Shown here: positions 16,732 through 25,190 of the stretch, one piece after another | Layout of the letters: the number at the start of each line of letters is the position of its first letter | Numbering within the stretch: the first letter of the stretch is position 1 | Assembly: GCF_014648875.1 (NCBI RefSeq) | Contig: NZ_BMRY01000001.1 | Coordinates: 1,223,304-1,287,303, forward strand | Length of the DNA: 64,000 bases | DNA from: Streptomyces parvus | GTDB lineage: Bacteria; Actinomycetota; Actinomycetes; Streptomycetales; Streptomycetaceae | Reading direction: 5' to 3' | Notes under the pieces: model-generated | Database searches by the model: none | Told to the model about the DNA's origin: nothing | What the model saw: the letters and a program-made list of their open reading frames with translations, nothing else | Program-made: the position numbers and the translations under genes

Positions 16732-17061
16732 CTAGGACGGCGCCTGGCCCGTTTCGAAGCGGCTGACGCGGTCGCCGGTGACCGTGAAGACCCAGCGGGT
16801 CCGCATCGTGCCCCAGGTGTCGTTCGTGTAGTCGACGACGAGGACGCGGCCGTCGCCGGAAGCCTCCACGACCTCCATGCGGCCGTTGGCTTGCGGCGAG
16901 AAGATCTCCTTCTCCGTCCAGGCGGCCAGGTCCCGTTCGCTGCCGTCGTCGGACATGGTGGCGTCCTCGGTGAGGACGTCGGCGAAGAAGGCGTCCTTGT
17001 CGCCCGCGTTCACCGCGGCGATGAACTTCTCCACCACCGGGTCGCTGATCGACGTGGCCAT
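16732..17061 (-). CDS. SnoaL-like / NTF2-fold protein
   Basis: 109 residues from ATG 17061, with a strong GAGGAGGAA ribosome site just upstream. The start (DPVVEKFIAAVNAGDKDAFF), the central AWTEKEIF and the C-terminal RTRWVFTVTGDRVSRFETGQ fit the SnoaL/NTF2-like alpha+beta cone fold. Members range from polyketide cyclases to ligand-binding proteins of unknown role; no polyketide genes are nearby, so the function stays open. Confidence 0.75.
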   Translation of the reverse strand: MATSISDPVVEKFIAAVNAGDKDAFFADVLTEDATMSDDGSERDLAAWTEKEIFSPQANGRMEVVEASGDGRVLVVDYTNDTWGTMRTRWVFTVTGDRVSRFETGQAPS

Positions 17062-17167
17062 CGTGTTCCTCCTCGATGCGGGGTGCGCCCGGGGCGGGCC
17101 CCGGAGATCCGTACCGAGTCTCTGCCGGTCGGCCCGCCGCCGCATGTCGGACGCGCCCCCACCCCGC

Positions 17168-17968
17168 TCACCCGGTGACGGCCAGCGCCTCCATCAGCCG
17201 GGCCAGCTCCGCCGGGGCCTGGAGGTGGGCCATGTGCCCCTGGCCGGGGAGTTCGTGGACCCCGGCGCGGGGGACGCGCCGGGCGACGTCGTCGAACGAT
17301 GTTCCGTAGGGGGCCGTGCCCCGATTGGCCCCGCCGACGATCAGGTCGACGCGGTCCGCCCGCCGGGCGAGGGAGTCCGGCGCGGGCTCCCCGTACAGCG
17401 CGGCCGTCTCGGCGTAGATCGGCGCGGCCAGTCGGCACAGTGCCTCCCACACCTCGGGGTCGGCGCGCAGCGCGTCGACGACCGCTTCGTCGAGACCGGC
17501 GATCCGCCGGTGCACGATCTCCACGGCAGCGTCCCGGTCCGCCGCCTCGTCGGCCGCCTTGAGGTCCGGGAGCACGTCGAGGCCGAACGGCCGTATCACC
17601 GGCTCGTACGCGATCACCTGGCGCAGTGGCCGTTCGTCCGCCGCCAGCAGGGCGATGAGGCCGCCGTAGCTCCAGCCGAAGAGGGTCCGGGCGCCGCCGA
17701 GCCGGTCGAGGACCACCCCGAGGTCCGCCACCTCGGTGCGCAGGGAGTAGGCGGCGGTCATCGGGCCCGAGGGCGCACGGCCCCGGCGGTTGACGACCGC
17801 CACCGACGGCCACGCGTCCACGGCGGTCGCGACAGTACGCCAGCCGAGGGCGTCGCTCATCGCGCCCGGGACCACGACGAGGCCCGGGGTGTCCGGCTCC
17901 CCGTACACGTCGACCGTGACCCAGCTGCCGTCGCCGACCGGAAACCTTTTCTGAATCGTTCGCTCCAT
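17168..17968 (-). CDS. Alpha/beta hydrolase
   Basis: 266 residues. The nucleophile elbow GWSYGG puts the catalytic Ser at residue 100; VVPGAM forms the oxyanion region, and the C-terminal GQGHMAHLQAP supplies the His. No signal peptide, so it is a cytoplasmic esterase or lactonase-type enzyme of unknown substrate. It is divergent from the TetR gene at 18005 and shares with it a palindrome and mirror-image -10 boxes, so the TetR protein probably represses it. Confidence 0.82.
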   Translation of the reverse strand: MERTIQKRFPVGDGSWVTVDVYGEPDTPGLVVVPGAMSDALGWRTVATAVDAWPSVAVVNRRGRAPSGPMTAAYSLRTEVADLGVVLDRLGGARTLFGWSYGGLIALLAADERPLRQVIAYEPVIRPFGLDVLPDLKAADEAADRDAAVEIVHRRIAGLDEAVVDALRADPEVWEALCRLAAPIYAETAALYGEPAPDSLARRADRVDLIVGGANRGTAPYGTSFDDVARRVPRAGVHELPGQGHMAHLQAPAELARLMEALAVTG

Positions 17969-17973
17969 AAACC

Positions 17974-17999
17974 CATTATGGTGCGATCGCTCTACAATG
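17974..17999. promoter_or_regulatory. Palindromic operator between divergent leaderless promoters
   Basis: A 26-bp interrupted palindrome has CATT at one end, AATG at the other and a perfect GCGATCGC core at 17983-17990. It contains both -10 boxes: TACAAT (17993-17998) for the TetR gene and CATAAT (reverse strand, 17980-17975) for the hydrolase. Each box ends six bases before its start codon, so bound repressor would block both promoters at once. Confidence 0.7.
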
Positions 18000-18004
18000 C
18001 AAGG

Positions 18005-18622
18005 GTGCCCCAGCCGAAACGTGGACGCCCACGAGCCTTCGACCGCGACCGCGCGCTCCTCGACGCCGCCCGCCTCTTCTGGCGACGCGGCTACTCGGGC
18101 ACGTCGACCCGCGACCTGACCGCACAGCTCGGCCTCTCCACCTCCAGCCTCTACGGAGCCTTCGGCAGCAAGGCCGAGCTGTTCGAGGAGGCGGTGCGGA
18201 CCTACGCCGAGCGCTACCGGGAGATCTACGAACAGGCCGTCGCCGCAACGGAGTTCCGGACTGTCGTCGAACGCGTCCTGATCGACTCCGTCCACGAGTT
18301 CACCCGGCCCGACGACGAACACCCCGGCTGCCTGCTCAGCAGCGCCGCCATGGCCGACAGCACCAGCACCCTCGACACCAGCGCCTACTTCGCCGAACTC
18401 CAGGGCCACAACGAACGGATCCTCTGCGCACGCGTCGAACGCGCCGTCAAGGAGGTTGAGTTGCCGACGGACTCGGACGCGTCGGCCCTGACCGGGCTCA
18501 TCCAGTCGATCTGGCACGGGCTGTCGGCGCGGGCCAATCTCGGCGCGGACCGCGCGGACCTGCTCGCGGTCGCCCGGCTGGGCCACACGTTGATCTGCGG
18601 GCCGGCCGCCCCTTCGCGGTGA
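18005..18622 (+). CDS. TetR-family transcriptional regulator
   Basis: 205 residues. The DNA-binding domain is clear at the N-terminus (GRPRAFDRDRALLDAARLFW, then STRDLTAQLGLSTSSLYGAF). I prefer GTG 18005 over the in-frame ATG at 17978 because TACAAT lies exactly six bases upstream of the GTG, as in leaderless genes, while the ATG would lie upstream of that box. The C-terminal domain resembles TetR_C_6/YxaF-type dimer domains with a conserved HPGCLLSSAA. Likely target: its own promoter and the divergent hydrolase through the shared palindrome. Confidence 0.87.
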   Translation: MPQPKRGRPRAFDRDRALLDAARLFWRRGYSGTSTRDLTAQLGLSTSSLYGAFGSKAELFEEAVRTYAERYREIYEQAVAATEFRTVVERVLIDSVHEFTRPDDEHPGCLLSSAAMADSTSTLDTSAYFAELQGHNERILCARVERAVKEVELPTDSDASALTGLIQSIWHGLSARANLGADRADLLAVARLGHTLICGPAAPSR

Positions 18623-18688
18623 CCGCCCGGACAGGGGCCCGGCCGGACGCCACGGGGGCCCGCCGAGGTGCGCACCACCTCGCCCGCG

Positions 18689-19591
18689 TCACTCCGCGAG
18701 AAAGCCGCTCCCCCTCTTCCCCGCGGTCCGCTCCAGGAAGACATCCCGCCCCGGGCACGTCGTGTGCGCGGGCCACAGCGCGTGGACCGGAACGTGTACG
18801 GGCGGGTCCAGGTCGACGACGTACGCCGCGCCGCCCGCCGCCGGGCCCGGGGACGTCGTGACGAAGGCGATGCGGCCGGTCGCGGTGACGGCGGTGACGG
18901 GCGGCGTGCCCTGGACCGGGTTGCGCCGGACGTCCGGTTCGACGCCCGCCTGACGGCACAGGCCGATCAGGAGGTCCGTGTACGCGGACGAGCCCGCCTC
19001 GCCCCACACCGTGAGCGGCCGGCCGCCCAGGTCGGCCAGGGCCACGGCGGGCCGGCCGGCGAGCGGGTCACCCGCGGGGACGGCGACCCGCAGGCGGTGT
19101 TCGGCGATCCGGGCCCGGGTCAGCCCCGTATCGGCGGGCATGGCACGGGTCAGGCCCAGGTCGCATGCGCCGGTGAGGAGTTGCTCGCGCAGTTCGTCGG
19201 GGAAGAGCTGGCGGACGTGGGCCTGTATGCCCTGCTCCTCCGCGCCCGCCCGGGTCAGCAGCTCGACGACCTCCTCCGCCGTGACCGCCGGGGTGTGGCC
19301 GATCCGCAGATGCCCGGCCCGGCCGCGCCCGATGCGCCGGGCCCGGTCCAGGGCGGCGAGCGCCTGGGCGCTGAGCGCCCGGGCGTCGTCGATGAGGGCC
19401 TGCCCGGCCGGGGTCGGGGTCACGTACTGGTGGCCCCGGTCCAGGAGCCGGACGCCGACGTGCCGCTCCAGGGTGCGGATGGAGGTGCTCAGCGCCTGCT
19501 GGCTCAGGTGCAGCCGTTCGGCCGCCCGGGTGAACCCGCCCTCCTCGGCGACGGCGACGAGATGCTCCAACTTGCGCAGGTCCAGACTCAC
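18689..19591 (-). CDS. LysR-family transcriptional regulator
   Basis: 300 residues. The N-terminal winged helix is typical (LRKLEHLVAVAEEGGFTRAA, then LHLSQQALSTSIRTLERHVG), followed by a substrate-binding domain from residue ~90 (GHLRIGHTPAVTAEE). It is encoded 33 bases downstream of the short-chain dehydrogenase at 19625 on the same strand, so it is probably co-transcribed with it. The inducer is unknown. Confidence 0.88.
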   Translation of the reverse strand: MSLDLRKLEHLVAVAEEGGFTRAAERLHLSQQALSTSIRTLERHVGVRLLDRGHQYVTPTPAGQALIDDARALSAQALAALDRARRIGRGRAGHLRIGHTPAVTAEEVVELLTRAGAEEQGIQAHVRQLFPDELREQLLTGACDLGLTRAMPADTGLTRARIAEHRLRVAVPAGDPLAGRPAVALADLGGRPLTVWGEAGSSAYTDLLIGLCRQAGVEPDVRRNPVQGTPPVTAVTATGRIAFVTTSPGPAAGGAAYVVDLDPPVHVPVHALWPAHTTCPGRDVFLERTAGKRGSGFLAE

Positions 19592-19624
19592 GCGGTCCTC
19601 CCGGACGCCGTCTGCCGACGGGGA

Positions 19625-20389
19625 TCAGCGGACCGTGTAGCCGCCGTTGGCGAAGATCGTCTGACCGGTGATCCAGCCGCCCTCGGTGACGAGGAACGTC
19701 ACCAGCGGCGCGATGTCCTCGATCTCCGTCAGCCGGCCGCCCATCCCCTGGGACTTGTGGAACTCCACCCGCTCCGGCGTCTCCTGCGGGTAGAAGAACG
19801 GTGTGTCCATCGGCCCCGGGGCCACATTGTTCACCGCGATCCCGCGCGGCGCGAACTCCTTGGCCGCCGCCCGGGTGAAGTGCTCCAGCGGGGCCTTGGC
19901 GCCCGCGTAGGTGGAGTACCCGTCCGTGAACGCTGCGAGCAGGGACGTCACCAGGCTGACGATGCGACCGCCGTCGTTGAGGCGCGCACCGGCCTCCTGG
20001 AGGAAGAAGTACGCCGCCTTGGAGTTGATCGCGAACATGCGGTCGTACTCCTCCTCGGTCGTCTCGGCGATCGGCTTCCGCAGCACCATGCCCGTGGTGT
20101 TCACGGCGACGTCCACCCCGCCGAAGGCGTCGAGCGCCTGGTCGAAGAGGCTGCGGACCCCCTCGACGCGGGTCAGGTCCTCGCGGACGACGACGGCCTG
20201 GGCACCCGTGCCCCGTACGGCCTCCGCAGTCTTCTCGGCATCGGCCGCGGTGTTCTCGCCGTGGTAGTGGACGACGACGTTCGCTCCGGCCTCGCCCAGC
20301 GAGCGACTGATCAGGCCTCCGAGATTCTTCGCGCCCCCGGCGACGACGGCGGTCCTGCCCTTCAGCGACTGCTGCTGCTTCTCACTCAT
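19625..20389 (-). CDS. Short-chain dehydrogenase/reductase (SDR)
   Basis: 254 residues from ATG 20389. The catalytic Ser149, Tyr161 and Lys165 (YAGAK) are present, as is the C-terminal GGWITGQTIFANGGYTV. The cofactor loop reads GGAKNLGG instead of the usual TGxxxGIG, and the NNAG motif is NTTG, so the cofactor site is somewhat unusual; the HYHGEN sequence after strand 2 suggests NADP. It is divergent from a second SDR at 20592 and upstream of the LysR gene, which may control both. Confidence 0.85.
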   Translation of the reverse strand: MSEKQQQSLKGRTAVVAGGAKNLGGLISRSLGEAGANVVVHYHGENTAADAEKTAEAVRGTGAQAVVVREDLTRVEGVRSLFDQALDAFGGVDVAVNTTGMVLRKPIAETTEEEYDRMFAINSKAAYFFLQEAGARLNDGGRIVSLVTSLLAAFTDGYSTYAGAKAPLEHFTRAAAKEFAPRGIAVNNVAPGPMDTPFFYPQETPERVEFHKSQGMGGRLTEIEDIAPLVTFLVTEGGWITGQTIFANGGYTVR

Positions 20390-20500
20390 GACGGATCCCC
20401 TCTCCGATATGTACCGTTCGTTGCGGTTTCCGATGTCCACGCTAGGAGCGGCGGCCGCCGAGGGGAAACAGAAAGATCGCGTCGCCCCACCAGGAAGATG

Positions 20501-20546
20501 GGTCACCGCAGGTCAGCACAGGTCGCCGCAGGTCGCCGCGGTGACC
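20501..20546. repeat. Four 10-bp direct repeats flanked by inverted arms
   Basis: Units GGTCACCGCA, GGTCAGCACA, GGTCGCCGCA and GGTCGCCGCG start at 20501, 20511, 20521 and 20531, one helical turn apart. The block also opens with GGTCACCGC and closes with its reverse complement GCGGTGACC at 20538-20546. It lies in the 202-base region between the two divergent SDR genes, where a regulator site is expected. Confidence 0.6.
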
Positions 20547-20591
20547 GGAAACGCCATTGACGTACGCCTACGGGTCACGAAGGATCACCGC

Positions 20592-21431
20592 GTGACGATC
20601 ACCGCGCACCCCTCCCCCTCCCCGTACTCCGATCCCGCCCCGTCCCGCCCCGTCGCCCTGATCACCGGCGTCGGCCGCAGCATCGGCATCGGCGCGGGCA
20701 TCGCGCGGCGGCTGGCGGCCTCCGGCTGGGACATCGCCTTCACCTACTGGACGCCGTACGACCGCCGGATGGAGTGGGGCGTCGAGGCCGGGGCCGCCGA
20801 GGCCATCGCGAAGGAGCTGGCGGAAGCCGGAGCCCGTACGGCGGCGATCGAGGCGGACCTCACCGGCCCCGACGCACCGGCCCGCATCTTCGACGAGGCC
20901 GAACAGCGCCTCGGCGGGCCGGTGACCGCGCTCGTCCTCTCGCACGCGGAGTCGGTGGACTCGGGGCTGCTCGACACCACCGTGGAGGCGTTCGACCGGC
21001 ACTTCGCGGTGAACTCCCGGGCCAGTTGGCTGCTGATCCGGGAGTACGGGCTCCGCTTTCGCGGCGCGCCCGGCAGCACTGCGGCCGGCACCGAGCCCCG
21101 CACCCCCACCGGCCGGATCGTCGCACTCACCAGCGACCACACCGTGGGCAACCTCCCCTACGGCGCCAGCAAGGGGGCCCTCGACCGCATCACGCTCGCC
21201 GCAGCGCACGAGCTGGCCCACCTCGGAGTGACGGCGAACGTCGTCAACCCCGGCCCGATCGACACCGGATGGATGACCGACAACCTGCGCGAGTCCCTGG
21301 TCCGGGGCACCCCGCTCGGCCGGCTCGGCACCCCGCGGGACACCGCCCACCTGGTGGACTTCCTCTGCTCCCCCGAAGGTCAGTGGGTCAACGGACAGTT
21401 GCTGAAGAGCAACGGCGGCGCGGCTGCCTAG
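20592..21431 (+). CDS. Short-chain dehydrogenase/reductase (SDR)
   Basis: 279 residues from GTG 20592; GAAGGA lies eight bases upstream. The cofactor loop ITGVGRSIGIGAGIA is close to FabI/FabG-type loops, and Ser181, Tyr190 and Lys194 (YGASK) form the active site. The C-terminal GQWVNGQLLKSNGGA is typical of the family. It is divergent from the SDR at 19625 across the 10-bp repeat array. The substrate is not predictable. Confidence 0.85.
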   Translation: MTITAHPSPSPYSDPAPSRPVALITGVGRSIGIGAGIARRLAASGWDIAFTYWTPYDRRMEWGVEAGAAEAIAKELAEAGARTAAIEADLTGPDAPARIFDEAEQRLGGPVTALVLSHAESVDSGLLDTTVEAFDRHFAVNSRASWLLIREYGLRFRGAPGSTAAGTEPRTPTGRIVALTSDHTVGNLPYGASKGALDRITLAAAHELAHLGVTANVVNPGPIDTGWMTDNLRESLVRGTPLGRLGTPRDTAHLVDFLCSPEGQWVNGQLLKSNGGAAA

Positions 21432-21476
21432 AAGGTGTCTAGTCTGACCTGGTCCATGTAGTGCACAGGGGGTTGT

Positions 21477-23507
21477 ATGCACAGCGAAGACCGGGCCGGC
21501 GGAGCGGGCGACGGGCAGAGAGCGGACGACGGGCAGGGCGGGCGCTTCGCCGACCGCCGGGCGGACGACGAAGCCCCCCGGACCGTGATCGACGGCCGCT
21601 ACGAGCTGCTGGAGCGGATCGGCAGCGGCGGCATGGGCGAGGTCTGGAAGGCCCACGACCGGCGGCTGAACCGGTTCGTCGCCGTGAAGGGCCTGCTCGA
21701 CCGGAACGCCATGACCGCGGGCACACAGGCGACGGCGATGCAGCGCGCCCGGCGCGAGGCGGAGGCCATCGCCAAGATCGAGCACCAGAACGTGGTGACG
21801 GTCCACGACCAGGTCGAGACCGACAACCAGGTCTGGATCGTGATGAAGCTCCTCGAAGCACGGTCCCTCGCGGACCTGTTGAGCCGTGACGGGGTCCTCG
21901 CCGTGCCGCGGGCCGCGAACATCGGCCTCCAGGTGCTCCAGGGCCTGCGGGCGGTCCACGCGGCGTCGGTCGTCCACCGCGATGTGAAGCCCGGCAACGT
22001 CCTCGTCCGGGACGACGGCCTCGCGATCCTGGTCGACTTCGGCATCGCCACCTTCGAGGGCGCGGACCGGGTGACCCGGACCGGCAGCGTCATCGGCACC
22101 CCCTCCTACCTGGCCCCCGAACTCTTCGCCCCCGCATCCCCCGGCCCCACGCCCGCCTCCGACCTGTGGGCGCTCGGCGTGACGCTGTACGAGGCGGTCG
22201 AGGGCCGCGTGCCGTTCGCCGGGCAGGAGGTGTGGGAGGTCCAGGAGAACATCCGGCAGTCCCCCGACCCCGTCCTCCGGTACGCCGGTCCCCTCGCACC
22301 CGTCGTCCAGGGGCTGTTGGTCATCGATCCCCGGGAGCGGCTGGACGCGGCCACGGCGGAGGCGATGCTCCGGGAGGTGCTCGCCGACCCCGCCTCGCCG
22401 AACGCGGGCGCGGCGACGCATCCGCCCACGGCGGTCTCCACCTCGAACCCCTCGACGCCCCCGACGCCCGCGCTGCGCCCGGCCGTTCCGCCCCCGGCGC
22501 CCGCCGTGCCCGCCCCTGTCACCGCTTCCGCGCCGCGTCCTCCGACGGCGGGCAAGCGGCGCCCCCGACACCGCGGTTGGCAGATCGCGGCGGCCGTGGT
22601 GAGCGTGGCGCTGCTGGCCGGCGCGGGCTGGCTGGTCGCACAGGGCGACGGCGAGGACGGCGAACAGGGCGACCGGGCCGGATCGACGGAGGGACAGGGC
22701 AACAGCGGCAGCCAGGAGCGGTGGAAGGACACGCACCCCACCCTGGAGATCGGCGTCAAGGACGACCAGCCCGGGCTGAGCAAGTTCGACAGGAAGACGC
22801 GCACGTACCGGGGTTACGACATCGACCTGGCCTACGCGATCGCCGAGTCCATGGGGTACGGCAAGGGCGAGGTCGCCTTCACCACGGTTGCCACGGACTA
22901 CCGGTCCACCGCGCTGAAGACGAAGCAGGTGGACCTGGTCATCGCCTCCTACAGCATCACCGACGACCGCAAGACAGCCGGCCCCGACGGCTACAGCGTC
23001 GACTTCGCGGGCCCGTACTACGAGGCCAGCCGGGGGTTTCTGGTCCGCGAGAAGTCGGCGAAGTACACGATCAACGACTCCAGCGATCTGCGGGACCTGG
23101 GCGTCGAGGTGTGCACGGCGAGGGAGTCGACGTACGAGAAGGCGCTGCCGAAACAGGGCTTCACCATGGCCGAGTCGCAGCCCAACACCTATCAGGACTG
23201 TCTGGACAAACTGCTGGACCCGAAGTCCGACGTGTACGCGGTGGCCTCGGACGACATCATTCTCGCCGGGTACGTCGAGGCCAACCCGGGCAAGGTCCGG
23301 CGGCTGGAGAACATCCAGGGCGCGGAGGGCTACGGCGTGGCGATGCGGCCGAAGTCGCGTGTCCTGAAGGGCGAGGTGTGCTCGGCGCTGCGGACGATCC
23401 TGGCCGGCCGGGTCTGGGAGGACATGTACAAGGAGAACCTGTCGGGCCTGGTGGGCGACAAGAACCCGCCGGGGCGCCCTGAGTTGACGGAGTGCGAGGG
23501 GTACTGA
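21477..23507 (+). CDS. Membrane Ser/Thr protein kinase with extracellular solute-binding domain
   Basis: 676 residues. A Hanks-type kinase covers ~41-300: Gly loop GSGGMGEV, Lys71 in VAVK, Glu96, HRDVKPGN with Asp169, and DFG at 187-189. A Pro/Ala-rich linker (310-360) leads to one membrane helix (~370-388). Residues ~419-676 form a periplasmic-binding-protein domain of the amino-acid (SBP_bac_3) type, with GYDIDLAYAIAESMGYG, DLVIASYSITDDRK and VDFAGPYYEASRGFLV as in glutamate/glutamine-binding proteins. So a cytoplasmic kinase is wired to an outside amino-acid sensor in one chain, unlike the split GlnH/GlnX-PknG arrangement of mycobacteria. It is transcribed alone. Confidence 0.9.
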   Translation: MHSEDRAGGAGDGQRADDGQGGRFADRRADDEAPRTVIDGRYELLERIGSGGMGEVWKAHDRRLNRFVAVKGLLDRNAMTAGTQATAMQRARREAEAIAKIEHQNVVTVHDQVETDNQVWIVMKLLEARSLADLLSRDGVLAVPRAANIGLQVLQGLRAVHAASVVHRDVKPGNVLVRDDGLAILVDFGIATFEGADRVTRTGSVIGTPSYLAPELFAPASPGPTPASDLWALGVTLYEAVEGRVPFAGQEVWEVQENIRQSPDPVLRYAGPLAPVVQGLLVIDPRERLDAATAEAMLREVLADPASPNAGAATHPPTAVSTSNPSTPPTPALRPAVPPPAPAVPAPVTASAPRPPTAGKRRPRHRGWQIAAAVVSVALLAGAGWLVAQGDGEDGEQGDRAGSTEGQGNSGSQERWKDTHPTLEIGVKDDQPGLSKFDRKTRTYRGYDIDLAYAIAESMGYGKGEVAFTTVATDYRSTALKTKQVDLVIASYSITDDRKTAGPDGYSVDFAGPYYEASRGFLVREKSAKYTINDSSDLRDLGVEVCTARESTYEKALPKQGFTMAESQPNTYQDCLDKLLDPKSDVYAVASDDIILAGYVEANPGKVRRLENIQGAEGYGVAMRPKSRVLKGEVCSALRTILAGRVWEDMYKENLSGLVGDKNPPGRPELTECEGY

Positions 23508-23527
23508 AGAGCGCGGCGGGGCCGGGG

Positions 23528-23571
23528 CCGGGGCCGGGCGCACGGCGGCTTCGCGGCACGCCCGGCCCCGG
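23528..23571. terminator. Terminator hairpin between convergent kinase and cupin genes
   Basis: A 13-bp GC stem (23528-23540 with 23559-23571, core GGGGCCGGGCG) encloses an 18-nt loop. It sits between the kinase stop at 23507 and the cupin stop at 23603 and could serve both strands. No T run. Confidence 0.6.
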
Positions 23572-23602
23572 CTCACCGCGGCACGCCCGGCCCCGCCCGG
23601 GC

Positions 23603-24091
23603 TCACCGTTCCGGGAACCGCTCCCCGCACCGGCTGCAGAACACCGGCGCGGGATCCTGCGACAGCTTCCCGCACTCCGGGCAGACCCGGTCCAGCATGC
23701 AGGGCCCCTCGCCACCCTCGTACGCCCCGCTCGGCGGCTTGATCGCCAGGCCGGGGCGGCGGCGGTGGACGGTGAGGTACGCGAGCCCGTCCGGCCCCGC
23801 CGCAAGCGCGCGCCGGGACGTACGGGGCAGCCAGAGGACGGTGCCGGGCGCGAAATCCAGGACCTGACCATCGCCCGCCCGTAGGAGACCCGCCCCCTCC
23901 AGCACCACCAGCAGCACATCGAGCACGTCCTCCTGGTGCTCACCGACCTCGGCGCCGGGCGGCAGTCGCACCAGATTGGCGTCCAACTCCCGCCCCGACT
24001 CGGCCAGATGCCACAGCGCACCGCGCTCGCCGGGAGCGGCGGCGGACAGCAGATCGTCGATGACGGCGAGGACCCGGGGAGCAGCGTTCAC
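23603..24091 (-). CDS. Cupin-domain protein with C-terminal zinc ribbon
   Basis: 162 residues from GTG 24091. Residues ~40-115 form a small beta-barrel cupin (VGEHQEDVLDVLLVVLEG...FAPGTVLWLPRTSRRAL). The C-terminus carries two Cys pairs, CPECGK and FCSRCGE, a likely zinc ribbon. TAGCCT (reverse strand, 24104-24099) lies seven bases before the start, indicating a leaderless transcript. It is divergent from proline iminopeptidase. Function unknown. Confidence 0.75.
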   Translation of the reverse strand: MNAAPRVLAVIDDLLSAAAPGERGALWHLAESGRELDANLVRLPPGAEVGEHQEDVLDVLLVVLEGAGLLRAGDGQVLDFAPGTVLWLPRTSRRALAAGPDGLAYLTVHRRRPGLAIKPPSGAYEGGEGPCMLDRVCPECGKLSQDPAPVFCSRCGERFPER

Positions 24092-24098
24092 GGCGTCC

Positions 24099-24121
24099 AG
24101 GCTACGCCGCTGCCGTAGGCT
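24099..24121. promoter_or_regulatory. Back-to-back promoter boxes for cupin and pip
   Basis: TAGCCT on the minus strand (24104-24099) and TAGGCT on the plus strand (24116-24121) are spaced 11 bases apart. The first ends seven bases before the cupin GTG, and the second lies 31 bases before the pip ATG, with GAGGGAGG in between as ribosome site. Confidence 0.45.
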
Positions 24122-24152
24122 GTCCGGCCGACTCACGAGGGAGGGCACGGGA

Positions 24153-25130
24153 ATGGACCGGGCACGGGACGACACGCGGTATCCGCCGATCGAGCCGTAC
24201 GAGAGCGGCATGCTGGACGTCGGGGACGGCAACCTCGTGTACTGGGAGGTGTGCGGCAACCCGGACGGCAAGCCGGCCCTCGTGGTGCACGGCGGCCCCG
24301 GGTCCGGCTGCTCGCCCGGCTCCCGCCGGTACTTCGACCCGGACCGCTATCGGGTGGTCCTCTTCGACCAGCGGGGCTGCGGCCGCTCGACGCCGCACGC
24401 GAGCGACCCGGCGACGGACATGCGGCACAACACGACGGCCCACCTGATCGCCGACATGGAACGCCTGCGGGACCACCTGAACATCGACGAGTGGCTGCTG
24501 TACGGGGGCTCGTGGGGCTCGACGCTGATCCTGGCGTACGCCGAGGAGCACCCGGAGCGGGTCACGGAGGTGGTGATCCAGGCGGTGACGACGACCCGCC
24601 GCAGCGAGATCGACTGGCTCTACCGGGGCGCCGGGCAGCTCTTCCCCGAGGCCTGGGCCGCCTTCCGCGCGGGCGTCCCCGAGGCGGACGACCCGGCCGG
24701 CCTGGTCGCCGCGTACGCCCGCCGGATGGAGAGCCAGGACGCGGCCGTACGGGAGAAGGCGACGACGGACTGGTGCGCCTGGGAGGACGCGGTCGTCTCG
24801 ATGGAGGCGGTCCCGGGCCCGGCCCCGTACAGCGGCCGCCCGGACCGCGACCAGCAGGCGCTCGTCCGGATCTGCTCCCACTACTTCGCCCACGGCGCCT
24901 GGCTGGAGGAGGGCCGGCTCCTGGCCCGCGCCCACCGCCTGACCGGCATCCCGGCCGCCCTGATCCACGGCCGCTTCGACCTCGCGGGCCCCCTGATCAC
25001 CGCCTGGGAACTGGACCGTGCCTGGCCGGACGCCACACTGACGGTCATCGACAACGCGGGCCACATGGGCGGCACGGAGACCCGGCGGGCGGTGCTGGCG
25101 GCGCTGGACGGGTTCGCGGGGAAGGTGTGA
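24153..25130 (+). CDS. pip: Proline iminopeptidase
   Basis: 325 residues, the normal length for this S33 peptidase, which removes N-terminal proline from peptides in the cytoplasm. Diagnostic motifs are HGGPGSGCSPG (oxyanion loop), VLFDQRGCGRSTPHA, the nucleophile Ser120 in GGSWGST, HGRFDLAGP (Asp) and NAGHMGG (His). ATG 24153 follows a GAGGGAGG site. It is transcribed alone, divergent from the cupin gene. Confidence 0.93.
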   Translation: MDRARDDTRYPPIEPYESGMLDVGDGNLVYWEVCGNPDGKPALVVHGGPGSGCSPGSRRYFDPDRYRVVLFDQRGCGRSTPHASDPATDMRHNTTAHLIADMERLRDHLNIDEWLLYGGSWGSTLILAYAEEHPERVTEVVIQAVTTTRRSEIDWLYRGAGQLFPEAWAAFRAGVPEADDPAGLVAAYARRMESQDAAVREKATTDWCAWEDAVVSMEAVPGPAPYSGRPDRDQQALVRICSHYFAHGAWLEEGRLLARAHRLTGIPAALIHGRFDLAGPLITAWELDRAWPDATLTVIDNAGHMGGTETRRAVLAALDGFAGKV

Positions 25131-25190
25131 GGCCCGCCCCCGGCTGAAGCACTCCCGGGGACGGGCTCGCACACGACGCCTGCGCGGCTC

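Noticed and set aside
20568..23675. A 1035-codon open frame on the minus strand
   Set aside because: It is antisense to the kinase and SDR genes, has Arg/Gly/Val-heavy composition and no domain; such long antisense frames are expected at this GC3.
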